Source: Halanaeroarchaeum sp051744605 | GTDB taxonomy: Archaea; Halobacteriota; Halobacteria; Halobacteriales; Halobacteriaceae | Direction: 5' to 3' | DNA: 25,440 bases | Assembly: GCA_051744605.1 (NCBI GenBank) | Contig: JBNJDE010000018.1 | Location: forward strand, 1-25,440 | Shown here: piece by piece, positions 21,364-25,440 of the stretch | Position numbering within the stretch: the first letter of the stretch is position 1 | How the letters are laid out: each line of letters begins with the position of its first letter | Made by a program: the position numbers and the translations under genes | The notes under the pieces: generated by a model | Told to the model about the DNA's origin: nothing | Databases searched by the model: none | The model's input: only the letters and a program-made list of their open reading frames with translations

Positions 21364-24189
21364 TCACCAGAAGGCTTTGGTCCGGGCGTACTCGCGTTCG
21401 CGTTCCAGGATGTCGCGGTAGAAGTCGTCCTCGTCTTCCCGGTGGCGATTGATGATGCGGGCGGCGTTCTGTGGGCCGACGCCACGGGCGACGAGCGCGA
21501 TGACCGCCTTCTTGCCGTGGCTCTGGACGATGCTGGCGTTTCGGACCGCCCGCTCGGTCAGGTGCTCCTGTTCGTCGTTCTTCTCGTCGGTCCTGACCGC
21601 GGTGACGACCTCGCCGGCCCACGGGCTGAGCGCGGCGATACGGGTCGATTCGCAGTGCGGACACTGGGGTTGTTCGGGGACGCGACGGACCTTCGTGTCC
21701 TGTTCCCAGTCCTGGCAGTGGACACAGAAGAGCTTCACGCGGTCGTCCTTGATGCGCTCGCGGACGGCGTTGACGACGCTCGCGTCGGCGTTCTCGGGCG
21801 TCAACAACTCCTTGCCGCTCGACCGACCCGAGACGCCGATGGGCGTCCGACCGCCGTGTCGCTCGACGGTTATCTCTCCCTGCTGGATCCGCTCGAGGAC
21901 GTCGCTCGCCCGCTCGACGTCGAGGGTCTCGTGGAACACCTCGCGGACGGCTTCGTCGTACATCGGGGTGTCCTCGAGGGCCGCCATGACGCGGTCGAGG
22001 GAGATGGCATCGCCACCACGCCAGCGCTTGAGGGCGCCGAACTTGGCGGCGACCTGTGAGAGGGTGAACTTGAGCGTGTCCGAGCGCTTGAGGCTCAATT
22101 CGAGGAGGGGACCCACGTGTTCGGGATCGGTCGATTCGAGGACGTCGACGACGTCCGGGGCGCGGATGCCCTGGGGAACCTCCAGTTCGATCCGGTAGGG
22201 GTCGACGTCGACGCCGACCGAGGACCCCGTGCGCTGGCCGATGAGGGCGGCCAGGAGTCGGCCGAGCGTCTCGTTCGTCTCGTGTCCGAAACAGGCGTTG
22301 ACGACGATGCTCCGGCCCTTGGACTCGACGACCAGGTCCGCATCGGTGGGCATCGGCGCCTCGGCATCGACGTGGGTCTCGATCCCTTCGATGGCCGCGG
22401 TGGCCGTCCCCTCGTCGGCCGGGTACCGCGTCGAGAAATCGCGACCCACCGCCGTGGCGGACGCGCCGGATTCGATCTGGGGGCCGGCGACCGATCGCAT
22501 CCGCCCCACCTCCTGGGCGACGTCGTACGGAACCGGAATCTCCTGGCCGACCCAGGAGGGCACCTCCCCCGAAGGGTCCTCGATCGGCGAGACCTCGACG
22601 CGGTCTTTTTCCTCGTCGATCTCGGCGATGCGCCACATCTCCCCGCGCTGGACGAAGGTCGCGCCCGGTTCGGCGAAGTTGACCACGAAGCGTTCGTCCA
22701 GGGTCCCGATCTGCTGTCCCCGCGCGATGTCGTAGACCTCGTAGGTCTCCTCGTCGGGGATCATCGAGAGGTTGGCGTAGTAGTACTGCCAGGTGCCGCC
22801 AGACTTCTGGATGCGGTCTGACTTCTCGTCCAGCCACACGACGTGATTCCGGTTGACCTCCCGGACGACCGCCTTGAACGTCTCCTCCTCGAGGCCGCGG
22901 AACGGGTACGCCCGGGTGACGATCTCGAACGCTCGCCTGGCGGAGATGGTCCCCTCGTCCATGACGAGACCGACGATCTGGTTCGCGACGACGTCCAGAC
23001 TCCCGTGATGGATGTTCGCGTCCTCGACCTCGCCGGCGTAGGCCCGGCGGGCGATGGCGAGCGCCTCCATCGTGTCGTCGGGGTGGCCGGTGACGATGGT
23101 GCCCTTCGAGACCTGGTCCTGCCGGTGGCCGGCACGGCCGACGCGCTGGAGCAGTCTGGCGACCTCCCGCGGACTCGCGTACTGCACGACGTGGTCGATC
23201 CGGCCGACGTCGATGCCGAGTTCCATCGAGGAGGTACACAGCAGCGCGTCGAGGTCGCCCGCTTTGAACTGCTCTTCGACCTCGATACGGGCGGACTTCG
23301 AGAGCGACCCGTGGTGGACGCCGATGTTCGCCCCGATCTCCTTGAACCGGGAGCCCAGGGCTTCGGCGGTCTGGCGCGTATTCACGAAGATCAGTGTGGA
23401 GTCGTTGTCCGCCACGATGTCTCGGATCGTGCGGACGTGACTCGCCATGGTCGGCGAGGTTAGCAGTTTGGACGCCAGGTCCTCGTCCTCGGCCCGGATC
23501 TCGGGCTCCAGGACGCGGAAGTCGACCTTGCTCGTCACGTCGACCTCGACGACGGTGCAGCCACGCTCGCCCGTGAGGAATTTGCCGACCTCCCTGGGGT
23601 CACCGACGGTCGCGGAGAGCCCGACCCGCTGGAACGGGCCGGCGAGTTCGCGGAGGCGCTCGAGAGCGACGGTCAACTGCGCCCCCCGCTTCGACGCGGC
23701 GAGTTCGTGCACCTCGTCGACGACGACGTGGTCGACCGATTCGAGCCCCGTCCGGAGCTTCGACCCGGTCAGCATCGCCTGGAGGGTCTCCGGGGTCGTC
23801 ACGAGGACGTCCGGGGGGTCGTTTGCCTGCTTCTGTCGCTGGTAGTCGGTCGTGTCGCCGTGGCGGACGTCGACGTCGAGGTCGAGCGCGTCGGCCCACC
23901 AGTCGAGGCGTTCGCGCATGTCGCGGTTGAGCGCTCGCAGCGGCGTGATGTAGAGCGCACCGAACCCGTCGGGTCTGGACTCGACGAGCGCGTCGAAGAT
24001 CGGCAACATCGCCGTCTCCGTCTTTCCGGTCCCCGTCGGGGCGACCACGAGGGCGTCGTGCCCGTCTGCGATCGGCGGGATGGCCCGACGCTGTGGCTCC
24101 GTGGGGTGATCGAACCCTCGCTCGGAGAGCGCGTCCCGGACTGGCCGTCCGAGAGACGCGAACGCGTCGGCCCCCGTCGTCCCGCTCAT
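21364..24189 (-). CDS. Lhr-type superfamily 2 helicase
   Basis: The product is 941 residues, the size of archaeal Lhr proteins. The RecA core shows Walker A 'APTGTGKT' (50-57), motif II 'DEVH' (about 156-159), motif III 'GLSATVGD', and motif VI 'QRVGRAGHR' (about 340-348). The winged-helix and Lhr-core beta-barrel regions follow. Near the C-terminus (about 818-845) there is a 'CVHC...CPHC' four-Cys zinc site and then helix-hairpin-like 'ALVARGVGPQNAARII'. Family members unwind DNA or RNA-DNA hybrids 3'-to-5' and are linked to replication-associated repair and RNA surveillance. The start ATG at 24189 has a TATA-like GCTTAACC about 26 nt upstream (24215-24222); a GTG lies one codon earlier. A metallophosphoesterase gene lies 62 bp upstream on the same strand. 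Confidence 0.93.
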   Translation of the reverse strand: MSGTTGADAFASLGRPVRDALSERGFDHPTEPQRRAIPPIADGHDALVVAPTGTGKTETAMLPIFDALVESRPDGFGALYITPLRALNRDMRERLDWWADALDLDVDVRHGDTTDYQRQKQANDPPDVLVTTPETLQAMLTGSKLRTGLESVDHVVVDEVHELAASKRGAQLTVALERLRELAGPFQRVGLSATVGDPREVGKFLTGERGCTVVEVDVTSKVDFRVLEPEIRAEDEDLASKLLTSPTMASHVRTIRDIVADNDSTLIFVNTRQTAEALGSRFKEIGANIGVHHGSLSKSARIEVEEQFKAGDLDALLCTSSMELGIDVGRIDHVVQYASPREVARLLQRVGRAGHRQDQVSKGTIVTGHPDDTMEALAIARRAYAGEVEDANIHHGSLDVVANQIVGLVMDEGTISARRAFEIVTRAYPFRGLEEETFKAVVREVNRNHVVWLDEKSDRIQKSGGTWQYYYANLSMIPDEETYEVYDIARGQQIGTLDERFVVNFAEPGATFVQRGEMWRIAEIDEEKDRVEVSPIEDPSGEVPSWVGQEIPVPYDVAQEVGRMRSVAGPQIESGASATAVGRDFSTRYPADEGTATAAIEGIETHVDAEAPMPTDADLVVESKGRSIVVNACFGHETNETLGRLLAALIGQRTGSSVGVDVDPYRIELEVPQGIRAPDVVDVLESTDPEHVGPLLELSLKRSDTLKFTLSQVAAKFGALKRWRGGDAISLDRVMAALEDTPMYDEAVREVFHETLDVERASDVLERIQQGEITVERHGGRTPIGVSGRSSGKELLTPENADASVVNAVRERIKDDRVKLFCVHCQDWEQDTKVRRVPEQPQCPHCESTRIAALSPWAGEVVTAVRTDEKNDEQEHLTERAVRNASIVQSHGKKAVIALVARGVGPQNAARIINRHREDEDDFYRDILEREREYARTKAFW

Positions 24190-24213
24190 CACCGCCCTAG
24201 TACCCGGGAGGCC

Positions 24214-24222
24214 GGGTTAAGC
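24214..24222 (-). promoter_or_regulatory. TATA-like element of the Lhr gene
   Basis: GGCTTAACC on the minus strand lies 25-33 nt before the ATG at 24189 and suggests the helicase can be transcribed apart from the upstream operon. Confidence 0.45.
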
Positions 24223-24250
24223 CCGTTGCTCCGTGCGATGGGCGCACACG

Positions 24251-24997
24251 TCAGACCGACCAGTACGGCCCGAGCCGAGTGCCGTCGAGCAGGTAGGCGT
24301 CGGCGTCCGGGGACGCGGCCGGCAGGAACGGCGAGAGGAACTCCTGTTCGTCGACGTTGACCCAGGTCCCACCGACGAGGTCGTTGAAGGCGGGGAAGAC
24401 CACCAGGTCGCCGTGGACCGCCGGTCCGTTCTCCCTTCCCCACCGATCTTCGAACGGATCGGCGGAGAGCGGGCCCCGCAGCCAGACGCGTTCGATCCGG
24501 CTACCGCCGACTTCGTCGGCCAGTCGGACGGTCGGGTGTTCGTGACCCACCGCCAGGACGTCGGCCTCGAGGACAGCCTCGCTCGGCCACGAGTGCCCGT
24601 GGACGAACCCGACCGAGCCGAAGACGACGCCGTCGCCGTCCACGACCTCGAAATCGAGGACGTCCCCAAGGCGGCCGTCGTGGTTGCCGGGGACGAGGGT
24701 GACGTCGACGCTCATGAGGTCGTGTTCGAGGTCCATGAGTTCCTCGAGTTCTGCGCCACTCGGTTCTCCGATGTGGTTCCCGAGGTCCCCGAGGAACACG
24801 ACCCGGTCCGCGTCGGTACGGTCGACGAGGCCGCGCACCCGTTCGCGTCGCTGGGGCCCACGGCTCCGTATCTCGACGCCGTCGCGGCGGAGTTGCTCCT
24901 CGACGCCGGCGTGGTAATCCGCCACCACGAGTGCCGTCTCGTCGCCGAGGTCGGCGGTCGCCGCCGGTGCGTCGCGGATCGGGTCGACCAGTGCCAT
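24251..24997 (-). CDS. Calcineurin-like metallophosphoesterase (Rpe-like)
   Basis: The product is 248 residues with the complete metallophosphoesterase set: 'ADYHAG' (Asp27 and His29), 'FLGDLGNH', 'VPGNHDG', 'FVHGHSWP' and 'AVGHEHPTV'. These residues bind two metals and hydrolyse phosphodiesters, often nucleic acid ends. Its ATG overlaps the TGA of the upstream gene by 1 bp (TGATG), so the two are cotranslated. In Haloferax the rpa operons carry an RPA-associated protein followed by a phosphoesterase (Rpe), and this pair has that order. Lhr helicases are also often next to metallophosphoesterases. A job in processing DNA ends or single-stranded DNA is therefore likely but inferred. The long open frame before 24997 is overlap with the neighbour. 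Confidence 0.9.
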   Translation of the reverse strand: MALVDPIRDAPAATADLGDETALVVADYHAGVEEQLRRDGVEIRSRGPQRRERVRGLVDRTDADRVVFLGDLGNHIGEPSGAELEELMDLEHDLMSVDVTLVPGNHDGRLGDVLDFEVVDGDGVVFGSVGFVHGHSWPSEAVLEADVLAVGHEHPTVRLADEVGGSRIERVWLRGPLSADPFEDRWGRENGPAVHGDLVVFPAFNDLVGGTWVNVDEQEFLSPFLPAASPDADAYLLDGTRLGPYWSV

Positions 24998-25440
24998 CAG
25001 ATGGGCGTGATACGATCTTCGGACGGTTCGTAGCACCGACCACCCATCAGCGCGTCCTGGATGGCGTCCTCGACGGCCTCCGTCCCGACGTCGTACTCGT
25101 CCGCAACTTGCTGGACGAGTGCATCGCGGGGTGCACCGTCGCCGTCGTCCAGTTCGCCCATCGTCTCGACCACCACGTCTTCGAGGTCGGTATCCTCGGC
25201 GTCGCCCGCCGCTTCAGCGGACGCTGCCTCTGCCTCTGTCTCCGTCGCCGTCTCGGTATCTGTCGGCAATTCCCCGGCCGATTCCGGCGTCTCGACTGGC
25301 TCCTCGGGTTCGGGCGTCTCGATGCCCGCTTCCCCGGCGGATTCCACCTCGTTGCCGGTCTCGAAATCGACCCCGAACTCCGATTTGACCTCTTCGCGTT
25401 CCTCCTCGGAGAGTTCGTACATCTCGTCCGGGTCTTCGAG
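24997..25440 (-). CDS. C-terminal part of an RPA-associated protein (RPAP, COG3390-like)
   Basis: Only the last 147 codons lie in the window, and the frame is still open at the right edge. After 'LEDPDEMYELSEEEREEVK' (key part YELSEEEREEVK) comes a long acidic Glu/Thr/Pro/Ala-rich linker (about 70 residues). A compact helical end follows: 'GAPRDALVQQVADEYDVG', 'AVEDAIQDALMGGRCYEP', 'DRITPI'. This end resembles winged-helix tails of haloarchaeal RPA-associated proteins. The TGATG overlap with the phosphoesterase gene fits the rpa-rpap-rpe order known in Haloferax, so the single-stranded-DNA-binding gene rpa may lie just to the right. The OB-fold part of RPAP is outside the window, so identity is an inference. 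The ATG at 25422 would be the start if the protein is a short one. Confidence 0.6.
   Translation of the reverse strand, partial: LEDPDEMYELSEEEREEVKSEFGVDFETGNEVESAGEAGIETPEPEEPVETPESAGELPTDTETATETEAEAASAEAAGDAEDTDLEDVVVETMGELDDGDGAPRDALVQQVADEYDVGTEAVEDAIQDALMGGRCYEPSEDRITPI

Overview
The window is chromosomal DNA of a halophilic euryarchaeon (class Halobacteria). The signs are high GC with strong GC3, acidic low-lysine proteins, an archaeal GHMP-type shikimate kinase, Lhr helicase, a CDC48 paralogue, a DICT-domain protein and a replication-protein-A-associated operon. Most genes look leaderless, with an AT-rich TATA-like element about 22-27 nt before the start codon; I used this to choose starts. 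It is mostly ordinary core genome with two accessory spots.

Layout. 1-425: a tRNA-Ser(UGA) gene on the minus strand, with an array of repeats derived from its own 3' end in alternating orientation on its 3' side. 625-4.95 kb: small conserved genes, a DUF2064-like protein, a degenerate ADP-forming acyl-CoA synthetase-like protein, and aroC. 5.0-13.8 kb: aroA, an M24 peptidase, a thiamine-diphosphate decarboxylase-like enzyme, a quinone oxidoreductase, tyrA, an Rsm22-like methyltransferase, surE and a small protein with an internal duplication. 13.8-16.5 kb: an SDR lacking the catalytic Tyr/Lys, then a MazEF/PemIK-type toxin-antitoxin pair between two copies of the 3' end of aroQ, then the aroK-aroQ operon. 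16.6-21.2 kb: a DUF5796-like protein, a 44-residue zinc-finger protein divergent from a CDC48-type ATPase, a HAD phosphatase, and a DICT protein preceded by a possible coupled leader ORF. 21.4-25.4 kb, minus strand: an RPA-associated protein C-terminus, a metallophosphoesterase and an Lhr-type helicase.

The five aromatic genes cover consecutive steps: shikimate to shikimate-3-phosphate (aroK), EPSP (aroA), chorismate (aroC), prephenate (aroQ) and 4-hydroxyphenylpyruvate (tyrA). They lie in four transcription units spread over about 13 kb. The right-hand minus-strand group looks like a DNA-maintenance neighbourhood.

The two signals most worth pursuing are the tRNA-derived palindromic array, whose stems change sequence but stay complementary, and the 799-bp toxin-antitoxin insertion that appears to use the 3' end of aroQ as its target. 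All functional calls come from reading motifs by eye; no database search was run.
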